A stretch of DNA of 64,000 nucleotides, taken from assembly GCF_900100945.1 (NCBI RefSeq), contig NZ_FNCG01000005.1, forward strand, positions 124,001-188,000, in the 5' to 3' direction. Shown piece after piece: positions 9,459 to 18,024 of this stretch. A program made the position numbers and the translations under genes. Position 1 is the stretch's first letter. Each line of letters opens with the position of its first letter. The DNA comes from Mucilaginibacter gossypii. GTDB lineage: Bacteria; Bacteroidota; Bacteroidia; Sphingobacteriales; Sphingobacteriaceae. Under the pieces are notes generated by a model. The model had not been told where the DNA came from. It ran no database searches and saw nothing but the letters and a program-made list of their open reading frames with translations.

Positions 9459-9644
9459 TGAGGGGAAGAAAAGGTAAAAATAAGGCTCAAATAAAGGACA
9501 ATTTAAATGTTTACACCAAAATGAGAAAGGTACAACAAATAACAATTCATTTGCAGGAGCACTTGTAAAAATGCCGATGCAAATGAATTATACCAGATCA
9601 CAATTATGACGAAAGGTTTATGAGTGTACTTTAATGTTTGAAAG

Positions 9645-10583
9645 TCAGAGAGCAATGTCTTTTGACGGATAAACCCGGTTTTGATCATCAATAATAACGC
9701 AGGCCACCTGGTTAAGCTGATTGATCATGTATAAGCCGGCGTTAACACCTATGGTGAGTATTGGTGTGGCCAAAGCGTCGGCAAATTCGGCGGTAGGGCT
9801 AAGGATGCTTACGCTTGTAATACCGCTAACCGGAAAACCTTTTTTAGGGTTAAATACGTTGGTGAATTTTTTATTGCTGATACTTGCATATTTTTCGGCG
9901 TTAACCGATGTAGCAAAAGCAAGATTACTGATCTCCAAATCAGCAAAGGGTTGGTTTAGCTGGCTAATGTCGGCATCGGCAACAGTCCAGGGCTGCAGGT
10001 TTGGTTGTAAGCCCCACGCAAGCAGGTCACCGCCAAAATTGATCACACCGCTGCTCACACCGTTCATTTGCAATACATATTTAGCCCGATCGGCAGCGTA
10101 ACCTTTGCCGTTTGCGCCAAAGCCGATGCGCATCCCTTTTTCTTTCAGAAAAACAGTTTGTTTTACAGCATCAAGCACTATGTTTTTGTAGCTGGCCAGT
10201 GGAAGCGTACGTTTGGCGGTTTTTACCGAAGCGTTTTCGGCTGTGGTTTCGTTAAATGCGTTATCAGCCAGGTAGGTAATATCAAAAGCGCCGTAAGTAA
10301 GTTCTGATATTTGCAGTGCCCTGTTAATGAGCCTGAATGTTTCACCATCGGCTTTAACCGGGGCAATACCGGCATTACGGTTTATGTGGTTGATGCTGCT
10401 GTCATCGCTAAAAGCCGAAAGCAGTTTTTCAACTCTGTTAATTTCATCAATGGCAATGTCAATTTGCTCATCGGCCAGCAGGGGGTTATTGCCCACTACA
10501 CTAATCTCAAATTTATCGCCCATTAAACGTATGTTGCGTTTGTAGACTGTTAAATTATCGGTTAAAGTTTTTATAGCCAGCAT
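9645..10583 (-). CDS. apbE: FAD:protein FMN transferase (ApbE family)
   Basis: At 312 residues this is the usual family length. ApbE enzymes move FMN from FAD onto a Thr of target proteins such as NqrB/NqrC or RnfG. Visible family features are EINRVEKLLSAFSDDSSI near the N-terminus, the DITY strand, GANGKGYAADRA, the GGDLLAWG flavin loop, and a C-terminal EFADALAT segment that carries a metal-binding Asp. No clear lipobox is seen, so it may be cytoplasmic or weakly anchored. The gene stands alone and no flavoprotein partner lies in the window. Confidence 0.88.
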   Translation of the reverse strand: MLAIKTLTDNLTVYKRNIRLMGDKFEISVVGNNPLLADEQIDIAIDEINRVEKLLSAFSDDSSINHINRNAGIAPVKADGETFRLINRALQISELTYGAFDITYLADNAFNETTAENASVKTAKRTLPLASYKNIVLDAVKQTVFLKEKGMRIGFGANGKGYAADRAKYVLQMNGVSSGVINFGGDLLAWGLQPNLQPWTVADADISQLNQPFADLEISNLAFATSVNAEKYASISNKKFTNVFNPKKGFPVSGITSVSILSPTAEFADALATPILTIGVNAGLYMINQLNQVACVIIDDQNRVYPSKDIAL

Positions 10584-10994
10584 AATAATAATCTTTTAAG
10601 TATCTAAAAATGAACACACAATGCACCGTAAATTACCTTACGCGAGTTTGATCAATTACGCTACATCACTCCTTTACAAAAACTAAAGTAGCGGCGCTTT
10701 ATGAAATTGAGATGAAAAAGGCTTTTTAATTAATATAATTAACTGATTTTGACATTTTTTAACACTTAAATGATAAAAAGAGTTAAAGCGGGCAGAAGCG
10801 CTAACTTAAGAGGATAGTGTTGAAGCAACATCGAAATAAAATATCTTTTTTCCTCTGCTTTTATAAATTTTCAGCAGGATATGGTGTTGAATATCCTGAA
10901 AGTAATATAGTCCATATAAAACCTGATTATGTCCATTTATCAGCTTGTTTTATTATCGAAAATTACGGACCAATTATCAATCAAAGAAAAGTTT
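10584..10994. other. Gene-free divergent spacer before GH30 gene
   Basis: This AT-rich stretch between apbE and the GH30 gene holds the leaders of both. The only clear structure is a hairpin with 8-bp arms CAGGATAT and ATATCCTG (10875-10898, 8-base loop), about 100 bases before the GH30 start. The frames that extend the GH30 gene upstream, and the overlapping 81-residue frame, do not look coding. Confidence 0.5.
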
Positions 10995-12440
10995 ATGAGA
11001 AAGAATCAAATCCTTTCAGCGATAGCTGTGACACTGGCTTGCGCTGTTTTGTCCTGTCGTAAAAATGCTGTCCCTCCTGCACAGCAACGCGTGAATCAGC
11101 CAGTTATAAATTCCGTTCAAAGCGGGGGAAGTATAACTGTAGGAATAGGAAGCCCCCTCCAGAAGATTGACCTTATAGGGGCGGGCTGCTATTTTTATAG
11201 TGGGCACCTGGTAAACGGGATAACTAATTTTACTGATGCAAGCAACTGGCTTTGGCATGACCTTAATGTAAATGTTTTTAAAATTGTACTTAGAGCTGAT
11301 GGAGTGGAGGATGTGAATGATAATACAGACCCGAATAACACCGATTTTTCTAAATTTAATTTTACCGGCAATTCTAACCTGGTTGACCAGATAACAGCGT
11401 TAAAAAAAGCGCAGCTTATAAATCCGGCTATTAAAGTTTGGGCCATTGTATTATCTCCGCCTAAATATTTGAAAACTAACAATAGCGTTAATAATGGAGG
11501 AACGCTTAATGCAGGTGTAACAAATGCTTATAGCGAATTCGGCGAATTTTTGTATGCTCATATTAAAAATCTAAAAGACAATGGAATAACAGTTAATTAT
11601 TTGAGCTTAATGAATGAGCCCGATTACCCGTCTTCGGGTATAGCATATGAATCGGCGGAGTTTACCACAGCGCAAGCCCAAAGTGTATATACAAGCACTG
11701 CCGGATGGCTTAAAACTAAATTACAGTCATTGAGTATCTCTGTACCTGTTTTTGCATCTCCGGATTGTATTGATGTAACCCATACCGGATCATATGTTTC
11801 GGGGCTTAATGCCTCGGGGAACGTAAGTCTTTTCACCACTCATCAATATTTCAATAGTTCTGCTGCTAACTTTTCATCAGCCTCTTCATCAGCGGGTGCA
11901 AAGGGCCTGTATATGACGGAGTGGCACGCTGGCTTTGGTATGGGAACTACACCGGATGAATTAACGGCTGCCCTTGACCTTGTTAATAAATTTCATGATG
12001 CCTTTAGGGGCGGAGCCAAAGGCTGGCTGTATTTTGAATGGGGTAATCCTGAAACTAATTTTGGCGGGCTGCTGTATACTCCCTGGGGAGCACCGGCGGT
12101 ACGAAAGAAAAATTACTACGTTTTTCAACAATATACGGCTAACCTGCTTAACGAAAATTATATTCCGACAACCTTAACCGGCATAACGAACTTTGGAGCG
12201 GATAACGTAAGCGCTTTTACAACCTCAAACAAGGCCGATATTCATGTAGTTAACTGGAATACCGATCCCCAAAACAGGGTTAGGCTGTACTTTGGCGGCA
12301 ATATAAGTACAATAAGGATTTACAGGACCAGTGCAACGGAAAATAACGCGTTGATTTGGAGCCAGGATAATGTGAATCAAAATTATTATGATGTTGATTA
12401 TGCCGGAAAATCTTTCACTACAGTTAGGGTGACATGGTAA
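10995..12440 (+). CDS. GH30-family glycoside hydrolase, lipoprotein
   Basis: The product is 481 residues from the ATG at 10995, which gives a lipoprotein signal with lipobox VLSC (Cys about 21). The catalytic TIM barrel has the clan GH-A pattern: acid/base Glu about 208 in LMNEPD and nucleophile Glu about 309 in TEWHAG. WLYFEWGNP and the C-terminal beta domain (about 390-481) fit GH30 architecture, which includes glucosylceramidase, xylanase and beta-1,6-glucanase activities. The subfamily cannot be told by eye. It is predicted to be surface or periplasm anchored. No SusC/D pair is near, so it is not in a classical PUL. Confidence 0.85.
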   Translation: MRKNQILSAIAVTLACAVLSCRKNAVPPAQQRVNQPVINSVQSGGSITVGIGSPLQKIDLIGAGCYFYSGHLVNGITNFTDASNWLWHDLNVNVFKIVLRADGVEDVNDNTDPNNTDFSKFNFTGNSNLVDQITALKKAQLINPAIKVWAIVLSPPKYLKTNNSVNNGGTLNAGVTNAYSEFGEFLYAHIKNLKDNGITVNYLSLMNEPDYPSSGIAYESAEFTTAQAQSVYTSTAGWLKTKLQSLSISVPVFASPDCIDVTHTGSYVSGLNASGNVSLFTTHQYFNSSAANFSSASSSAGAKGLYMTEWHAGFGMGTTPDELTAALDLVNKFHDAFRGGAKGWLYFEWGNPETNFGGLLYTPWGAPAVRKKNYYVFQQYTANLLNENYIPTTLTGITNFGADNVSAFTTSNKADIHVVNWNTDPQNRVRLYFGGNISTIRIYRTSATENNALIWSQDNVNQNYYDVDYAGKSFTTVRVTW

Positions 12441-12513
12441 TCGGGTCATGAATATTCCCTTTTAACGCTCGATAGTCCGTTTTTTGGTAATCAATTTGAG
12501 GTTTTCATAAAAC

Positions 12514-12553
12514 AAACGCCTATAGCCCGGTAAAAACCAGGCTGTAGGCGTTT
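12514..12553. terminator. Bidirectional terminator hairpin
   Basis: A 14-bp stem (AAACGCCTATAGCC with GGCTGTAGGCGTTT, one G-T pair) lies between the convergent genes ending at 12440 and 12573. Confidence 0.8.
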
Positions 12554-12572
12554 CAATAATTTGAGTAAAAAT

Positions 12573-13049
12573 TTATTCCAGCGTTATTTGCCTCCTGATA
12601 CTTTCTTCAAGCGAAATGAAGGTTTCGGTACGTTGAATGCCTCTTACACCCTGGATCTGCTCGTTCAAAACTTCACGCAGGTGAGTGGTATCATGACATA
12701 CAATTTTAGCAAAAATGCTCCATTCGCCGGTAGTGTAATGCAACTCGACAATTTCTTTAATTGTTTTTAATTGCTTTACAGCTTCATTATACTGTGATCC
12801 TTTTTCGAGGTAAATACCCAGGAATGCAGTGATGTCATATCCTAACTTTTGCGGATCTACCTCAAGGCTGGCCCCTTTTATTACACCCATCTCCTCTAAC
12901 TTTTTCATCCGCACGTGTATGGTTCCGCCAGAAACAATCAACTCTTTAGCTATCTCGGTGTATGGAGTGGTAGCATTTTTCATTAATATTGATAAAATCT
13001 GGATGTCAAGATTATCAATTTCTAAATTTTGAGCTTTTCTGTGGGACAT
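12573..13049 (-). CDS. Lrp/AsnC-family transcriptional regulator
   Basis: The protein has 158 residues. The N-terminal helix-turn-helix (about 10-60) shows NLDIQILSILMKNATTPY and IHVRMKKLEEMGVI. The C-terminal RAM ligand-binding domain (about 70-150) is typical of feast/famine regulators that respond to amino acids. It is divergent from the tRNA-like genes at 13201, with only 151 bases between, so it could affect their promoter, but no operator is identified. Confidence 0.9.
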   Translation of the reverse strand: MSHRKAQNLEIDNLDIQILSILMKNATTPYTEIAKELIVSGGTIHVRMKKLEEMGVIKGASLEVDPQKLGYDITAFLGIYLEKGSQYNEAVKQLKTIKEIVELHYTTGEWSIFAKIVCHDTTHLREVLNEQIQGVRGIQRTETFISLEESIRRQITLE

Positions 13050-13122
13050 AAATTTGAATATCTATATTGAAATACAAGTTTAATTAAAATTCGATTAAAA
13101 ATAAAATATTTTTGTTGAAATA

Positions 13123-13154
13123 TTTGCAAGAAATAGATAGTCCTATTAAATTTG
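13123..13154 (+). promoter_or_regulatory. Bacteroidota-type promoter of the tRNA-like pair
   Basis: A TTTG -33 box (13123-13126) is followed after 20 bases by the -7 box TAAATTTG (13147-13154), matching the Bacteroidota consensus TAnnTTTG. Transcription would start near 13160, about 40 bases before the first tRNA-like gene. Confidence 0.7.
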
Positions 13155-13200
13155 TATCAAGCAAAAGGGAAATGCTTAATGTTCTTTAAAGTAAAAACAA

Positions 13201-13312
13201 TGTTGGGTGGTGAAATTTTTGGCAGACACACCTCCTTGTCCCGGTGGCGGAGATCATGGAAAACCCGAAGCGGGCTAACCACTCTGTGAAGGTTCGAATC
13301 CTTCCCCAACAG
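13201..13312 (+). tRNA. Atypical class II tRNA-like gene, anticodon GTC, copy 1
   Basis: The RNA is about 112 nt. The acceptor stem is 13201-13207 with 13305-13311, and the discriminator is G13312. The D-arm is GTG/CAC with a 14-base loop containing GG, as in tRNA-Leu. The anticodon stem is CCTCC/GGTGG with a T-T mismatch in the middle, and the loop is TTGTCCC, giving anticodon GTC (13238-13240) and C38. The T-arm is canonical, GAAGG-TTCGAAT-CCTTC (13288-13304). The variable arm is about 40 nt: an outer stem CGGAG/CTCTG (13248-13252 with 13282-13286), a TGG/CCA step, and an inner hairpin CCCG-AAG-CGGG. CCA is not encoded. The body is Leu-like while the anticodon, C38 and G73 are Asp-type. An alternative 4-bp anticodon stem CACC/GGTG with a 10-base loop is possible. 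Confidence 0.75.
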
Positions 13313-13333
13313 CAAGTTTAAGTACAAAGTCAG

Positions 13334-13382
13334 AAGTCTTAAGTCAAAAGACTTAGAACTTCAGACTAACGACTTAAGACTT
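13334..13382. repeat. AAGTC/GACTT palindromic repeat between the tRNA-like genes
   Basis: The arms AAGTCTTAAGTC (13334-13345) and GACTTAAGACTT (13371-13382) are perfect 12-bp inverted repeats. The element has relatives at 46803-46882 and at 51250-51335 inside the TPP riboswitch, sharing the order CTTAAGTCAAA, GACTT, GACTAACGACTT. Confidence 0.75.
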
Positions 13383-13389
13383 ACAACAC

Positions 13390-13505
13390 TGTAGGATGGT
13401 GAAATTTTTGGCAGACACACCTCCTTGTCGCGGTGGCGGAGAAATTGGGAAACTTTTAGCGATAAAAATAACCACTCCGTGAAGGTTCGACTCCTTCTCC
13501 TACAG
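13390..13505 (+). tRNA. Atypical class II tRNA-like gene, anticodon GTC, copy 2
   Basis: This RNA of about 116 nt has the same plan as copy 1. The acceptor stem is TGTAGGA/TCCTACA (13390-13396 with 13498-13504), changed from copy 1 at two pairs with both partners altered, and the discriminator is G13505. The D-arm and the anticodon stem with T-T mismatch are identical. The anticodon loop is TTGTCGC (anticodon 13427-13429), keeping C38. The variable arm has the outer stem CGGAG/CTCCG (13437-13441 with 13475-13479), the TGG/CCA step, and a different inner hairpin TTTTA-GCGA-TAAAA capped by a GNRA tetraloop. The T-arm is canonical. Paired changes against copy 1 argue for selection on structure, not a decaying pseudogene. 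Confidence 0.75.
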
Positions 13506-13543
13506 CTCTTCTCATAATTTAGGTTTATAATTGGTTAGTAAAG

Positions 13544-13575
13544 GCCCCTGCCCATCAGGGGCTTTGCTGTTTTTA
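13544..13575 (+). terminator. Terminator after the tRNA-like pair
   Basis: A stem GCCCCTG/CAGGGGC (13544-13550, 13556-13562) is followed by TTTGCTGTTTTT. It closes a short unit made of promoter, two tRNA-like genes and terminator. Confidence 0.8.
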
Positions 13576-13639
13576 CAGCTTTTTTATTTTGCATTCTCCA
13601 AAATATTGTAATCAGCCTAAGCCAATTCGCATAACATCA

Positions 13640-13708
13640 TCCGGATAGCTTCACGGGCACCTGCCGAAAAAAGCAGGAAAGGAAATAACCTTTCTATATA
13701 TGACCGGA
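13640..13708. other. Possible structured element between tRNA-like unit and ThuA gene
   Basis: An outer TCCGG/CCGGA pair (13640-13644, 13704-13708) encloses hairpins CCTGC/GCAGG (13660-13664, 13673-13677) and GAAAGG/CCTTTC (13677-13694, sharing one G). It lies after the terminator at 13575 and before the ThuA promoter at 13769, so it is not in the ThuA leader unless another promoter exists. It matches no riboswitch that I know. A further hairpin AATGTGT/ACACATT is at 13743-13763. Confidence 0.3.
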
Positions 13709-13768
13709 CGCAGCAAAAACCGTCAAAATCACAGTAAAAAATAATGTGTCATTTTTACACATTGCATA

Positions 13769-13798
13769 TTGTTTCGTAAAGATTTAGTTATAAATTTG
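13769..13798 (+). promoter_or_regulatory. Promoter of the ThuA fusion gene
   Basis: TTG (13769-13771), 19 bases, then TAAATTTG (13791-13798), a full match to the Bacteroidota promoter. It gives a leader of roughly 90 bases before the ATG at 13897. Confidence 0.65.
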
Positions 13799-13896
13799 GT
13801 AGGCACCAATTTATTGCAATCGATTGTGGTATATTGCTGCCTTGAGTCCTGAAACCGATCCGAACACCAATTAACCCAATCTGCAATTAAGTCGAT

Positions 13897-16800
13897 ATGA
13901 AAAAAATCGTCCTGATGGTTCTTGTGGCATTCAGCTGCATTTACTTATCCTGTAACAAAACACGCCCCAATAAACCGCGCGTGCTTATCTTTTCAAAAAC
14001 AATGGGCTTTCACCATGCATCCATCGATGCAGGTATAGCCGCTATCAAAAAGCTTGGCGCCGAAAATGGCTTTGAGGTAGACACTACAAAAAACTCGGCA
14101 ATGTTTAACGAGGATACCCTCAAAAAGTATTCAACTGTTATTTTCTTAAGCACTACTGCCGATGTACTTGATTACAGGCAGGAAGCAGCCTTTGAACGTT
14201 ATATTCAGGCGGGAGGCGGTTATGTAGGCATTCATGCTGCCGCCGATACAGAATATGACTGGGGGTGGTATGGTCGCCTGGTTGGCGCCTGGTTTTATGA
14301 CCACCCGGGTATCCATGATAAAAACCCGAATGTACAGCCCGGCACTTATAATATAGTTGATGCCAACAACGATGCAACTAAAGATCTGCCTAAAGTATGG
14401 AAACGCACCGATGAGTTTTATAGTTTCCGCAAGCCATTGGCCACAGATGTACATGTACTCATTACCCTTGATGAAAACAGTTACAAAGGAGGGAAGCGTA
14501 TGGGTAACCACCCTGCCACCTGGTATCATGATTTTGACGGGGGCCGTGCATTTTATACAGCCATGGGCCATACCGACGAAAGTTATAAAGAAACAGGCTA
14601 CCTGAAAATGCTGCTTGCCGGTATTAAATATGCCATAGGCGAAAATAAGGAATTGGATTACAGCAAGGCTAAAACCCAACTGCCACCCGATGAGGATCGC
14701 TTTAAAAAGACACAATTATCAACCGGCGAATTTTTTGAGCCTACCGAAATGACCATATTGCCGAACCTGGATATTATGGTGATCCAGCGCCGCGGCGAGA
14801 TCATGCTGTACAAACACGATACCCAGAAGGTGAAACAGGTTGGTTTTTTTGATGTGTATTGGAAAGCACATGTGCCCAATGTAAATGCCGAAGAAGGGAT
14901 GCTTGGACTGGCTAAAGACCCTGAGTTTGAAAAAAACAACTGGATTTATATTTATTATAGTCCTGCCGATAGTTCGGTAAACCGCCTTTCGAGGTTTACG
15001 TTTAAAAACGATACCCTGGATAAAAAAACGGAGAAGGTTATTTTGGAGGTGAAAGCCCAGCGTGATATCTGCTGCCACACAGGTGGCTCGATAGCATTCG
15101 GTCCGGGGCCTGATAAAACCCTGTTCTTCTCGGCCGGAGATAACTCAACTCCGTTTGACGAAAAAGGACAAAAGTACGTAAGCAGCGGTTATGCACCGCT
15201 TGATGACAGGCCGGGTCACCTGCAGTTTGATGCCCGCCGCTCGGCTGGTAATACCAATGACCTTCGCGGTAAAATTATGCGTATCAACCTTAAAGATGAC
15301 GGCACATATGAAATCCCCGAAGGCAACCTGTTCCCGAAAGGTACGCCAAAAACCCGCCCGGAGATTTATGTAATGGGCGACAGGAACCCATACCGGATTT
15401 CGGTAGATCAGAAAAACGGCTACCTGTACTGGGGCGAAGTGGGTCCGGATGCGCACAATGACAGCCTTGACAACCGTGGCCCCATGGGATACGACGAGGT
15501 TAACCAGGCTAAAAAAGCGGGTAACTTTGGCTGGCCATATTTTGTAGGCGATAACAAACCGTACCACCTTTATGATTATGCCACAGGCAAATCGGGCCCG
15601 GCGTTTGATCCTAAGCACCCGGTTAATAACTCGCGTAATAACACAGGTTTAACCGATCTGCCGCCGGCGCAACCTGCATTTATCTGGTATCCTTATGGCC
15701 CATCGGCAGATTTTCCGCAGGTTGGTACCGGCGGTCGTAACGCTATGGCTGGTCCGGTTTATTATACAGATATGTTCCCGGAAGAAACCCGCCTGCCTGA
15801 TTATTACAACGGCAAGTTTTTAGCATACGATTGGATGCGCGGATGGATAAAGGCCATCACGCTAACTCCTGAAGGTGATTTTGATAAGATGGAACCTTTC
15901 TTCCCTAAATTGAAGGTAAACTCCATGATTGATATGGAAGTTGGCCCAGATGGCAGGCTTTATGGTTTGGAGTACGGCAGCGGTTGGTTTTCACATAACC
16001 CGGATGCTGGCCTGTTCCGTATTGACTATATTTCAGGCAACCGTCCTCCCGAAATTTCATCTTTCAAAGCTGATAAAACATCTGGCGTACTGCCTTTTAC
16101 TGTTAAGTTGACTGCCAAAGCCGCTGATCCGGAAAAAGATAATATTTCTTACACCTGGAACCTGGGTAATGGTGTAACTAAAGAAACAACCACCCCATCG
16201 CTTAGCTATACTTACACAACAGTTGGCGATTACAAAATTACTGTTGAAGCAAAAGACGATAAAGGTGCAGCAAGTAAAAGCGCGCCGGTTAGTGTTTACG
16301 CAGGTAACGAGCAACCAACTGTTAGCATCAATATCAGTGGTGGTAATAAATCGTTCTACCTGCCTGGCGTGCCGTTCAAATATGCGGTTAACGTAACCGA
16401 TGGACCTGACACCAAAGCGATAGATCCAAAACGTATTTATGTTGGGCTTGATTATATTGAGGGTTTCGACAAGGCGCAATCAGCGGCACAGCACGAGCAA
16501 GGCGAACCCGAAAACCGCGGTAAAACACTCATGTTAACTATGGATTGCAAAAGCTGCCATAAGGAAGACGGTAAATCAATAGGCCCGTCATTTGTTCAGG
16601 TTGCGGCCAGATACAAAAAAGATCCTAATGCCATGGCCAAACTCACCCAAAAGGTAATTAAAGGTGGTGCCGGTGTTTGGGGTGAAACAGCTATGTCTGC
16701 CCATCCAAACATTAAGCAGGGCGACCTTGATCAGATCATTAACTGGGTACTTTCGCTCGATAACAGCAATCAAAAACCTTCTTTAGCTGCATCTGGCACT

Positions 16801-17319
16801 ATTATGCCTGCTCCGCCTGAAAAACAGCAGTCGGCAGCCTTAGTATTATCGGCCAAATACACTGATGATGGCGGTAACGATATTAAGAAATTAACAGGTA
16901 GCAGCATTGTATCGTTAAACAGCAGTACTTACCAGTTTAAAGGCACCGAAAAATTCAACGGGTTTACCGCCTTTAAATACAATGGCATTAACCTGATGAT
17001 CTATCCGGCTACCGACGGTTGGTTTGCATTGGAGAATATCGATTTAACAGGCGTACGCTCCATTAACCTAACCAATTTCTGGCAAGCACCACCTACTGCT
17101 CCGCTTAATTTTGAATTAAGGATCGATTCGGAAACAGGAACCCTTGCAGGTAAAGGAAGTATGCCTGTGCCTGCTAAGGATGCTAAAGGCGGCGCTGTTC
17201 ACCTGGTACTTACGCCGGTAACTGACGGTAAAATGCATAAGCTGTTCTTCATATACAAACCGGCAAGTAAAGCCGCTATGACAGCAGGGGTAACATCAGT
17301 TGTGTTTAGTGCGAAGTAG
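13897..17319 (+). CDS. ThuA / sugar dehydrogenase / PKD / cytochrome c multidomain lipoprotein
   Basis: This is a 1140-residue envelope protein with lipobox YLSC (Cys about 19). Domains in order: ThuA (about 28-250, GYVGIHAAADTEYDW and FYDHPG), a GSDH/PQQ-type six-bladed sugar dehydrogenase-like domain (about 275-700, CCHTGGSIAFGPG and GDRNPYR), a PKD domain (about 735-815), a c-type cytochrome with heme motif CKSCH at 884-888, and a C-terminal beta-sandwich like CBM6 or DUF1080-type modules (about 990-1140). The arrangement suggests oxidation of a sugar with electrons passed to the attached heme. Similar fusions occur in Bacteroidota, but substrates are mostly untested. It has its own promoter and a terminator at 17376. 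Confidence 0.85.
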   Translation: MKKIVLMVLVAFSCIYLSCNKTRPNKPRVLIFSKTMGFHHASIDAGIAAIKKLGAENGFEVDTTKNSAMFNEDTLKKYSTVIFLSTTADVLDYRQEAAFERYIQAGGGYVGIHAAADTEYDWGWYGRLVGAWFYDHPGIHDKNPNVQPGTYNIVDANNDATKDLPKVWKRTDEFYSFRKPLATDVHVLITLDENSYKGGKRMGNHPATWYHDFDGGRAFYTAMGHTDESYKETGYLKMLLAGIKYAIGENKELDYSKAKTQLPPDEDRFKKTQLSTGEFFEPTEMTILPNLDIMVIQRRGEIMLYKHDTQKVKQVGFFDVYWKAHVPNVNAEEGMLGLAKDPEFEKNNWIYIYYSPADSSVNRLSRFTFKNDTLDKKTEKVILEVKAQRDICCHTGGSIAFGPGPDKTLFFSAGDNSTPFDEKGQKYVSSGYAPLDDRPGHLQFDARRSAGNTNDLRGKIMRINLKDDGTYEIPEGNLFPKGTPKTRPEIYVMGDRNPYRISVDQKNGYLYWGEVGPDAHNDSLDNRGPMGYDEVNQAKKAGNFGWPYFVGDNKPYHLYDYATGKSGPAFDPKHPVNNSRNNTGLTDLPPAQPAFIWYPYGPSADFPQVGTGGRNAMAGPVYYTDMFPEETRLPDYYNGKFLAYDWMRGWIKAITLTPEGDFDKMEPFFPKLKVNSMIDMEVGPDGRLYGLEYGSGWFSHNPDAGLFRIDYISGNRPPEISSFKADKTSGVLPFTVKLTAKAADPEKDNISYTWNLGNGVTKETTTPSLSYTYTTVGDYKITVEAKDDKGAASKSAPVSVYAGNEQPTVSINISGGNKSFYLPGVPFKYAVNVTDGPDTKAIDPKRIYVGLDYIEGFDKAQSAAQHEQGEPENRGKTLMLTMDCKSCHKEDGKSIGPSFVQVAARYKKDPNAMAKLTQKVIKGGAGVWGETAMSAHPNIKQGDLDQIINWVLSLDNSNQKPSLAASGTIMPAPPEKQQSAALVLSAKYTDDGGNDIKKLTGSSIVSLNSSTYQFKGTEKFNGFTAFKYNGINLMIYPATDGWFALENIDLTGVRSINLTNFWQAPPTAPLNFELRIDSETGTLAGKGSMPVPAKDAKGGAVHLVLTPVTDGKMHKLFFIYKPASKAAMTAGVTSVVFSAK

Positions 17320-17375
17320 GGGCAAGAGCCCTAAACCACCCGTCATAGCAATTACGCGGGGGGGGAGATAAAAAC

Positions 17376-17409
17376 AAACGGCCCGGCAGGTTAATCTGCC
17401 GGGCCGTTT
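17376..17409. terminator. Bidirectional terminator hairpin
   Basis: A perfect 14-bp stem AAACGGCCCGGCAG with its complement and loop GTTAAT lies between the convergent genes ending at 17319 and 17452. Confidence 0.85.
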
Positions 17410-17451
17410 TACATTCCCAAAGTTCGTGTCCCCACGAACTCTCTATAATCT

Positions 17452-18024
17452 TTAAAAAATCTTAAAGCCCACACTTAGTGCCCAAAGGTTTTGGCGTTTA
17501 GCAAAACTGTCGCTCACTTTGGTTAAGCCGCCTTCGTAACGCAAATCGGCAGTGATTGAACCTATATCAACACCGGCCCCGGCCTGGAAACCAATATTGC
17601 TTTTGTTAAAATCATTGAATGCATTACCTACGTTATTACTTACGCTGGTGCTTTGATCAAGCGTGTAAGTATAAATAGGCCCTGCCATAATGCGGAAGTT
17701 CAGATCTTTTTGGCCAAATGACTTACCTACCAATAATGGCACATTCAGGTTAGTGAACCTTACCTTGCCACTAAATGCGGTATTATTATCATTTGATTCA
17801 AATTTACCGCCGGTGCCGCTCAGGTAAAGCTCTGGCTGTAAGTAAACGCCGTTGCCTACGCGGGCAAATAAACCAGCCTGGTAGCCGGTCAGGTTTTTGT
17901 CGTTAAAATTATCGGAGCCAATTTTTGAAAAATTGACACCCCCTTTTACGCCTAAAGAAAATTGTGCTTTTGCACTGATGCTTACAGCTATCAGCAATAC
18001 TGCACTTAATAGATACTTTTTCAT
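17452..18024 (-). CDS. PorT-like outer-membrane beta-barrel protein
   Basis: The product is 190 residues from the ATG at 18024, which begins a clear signal peptide (KKYLLSAVLLIAVSISAKA, cleavage before Q). The mature start FSLGVKGGVNFSKIG and the strand pattern (GYQAGLFARVG, FQAGAGVDIG) are typical of the PorT/outer-membrane beta-barrel family. The C-terminus ends ALSVGFKIF with a terminal Phe. These barrels are abundant in Bacteroidota and their cargo is usually unknown. Confidence 0.82.
   Translation of the reverse strand: MKKYLLSAVLLIAVSISAKAQFSLGVKGGVNFSKIGSDNFNDKNLTGYQAGLFARVGNGVYLQPELYLSGTGGKFESNDNNTAFSGKVRFTNLNVPLLVGKSFGQKDLNFRIMAGPIYTYTLDQSTSVSNNVGNAFNDFNKSNIGFQAGAGVDIGSITADLRYEGGLTKVSDSFAKRQNLWALSVGFKIF

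Noticed and set aside
10817..11062. 81-residue frame overlapping the GH30 start
   Set aside because: It overlaps the lipoprotein signal of the GH30 gene in another frame and lacks coding features.
13201..13505. Decayed tRNA pseudogenes
   Set aside because: Acceptor and variable-arm stems change with compensation and the T-arm is canonical, which does not fit random decay.
14146..15618. Long minus-strand frames inside the ThuA gene
   Set aside because: They are shadows of a plus-strand gene with five recognisable domains.
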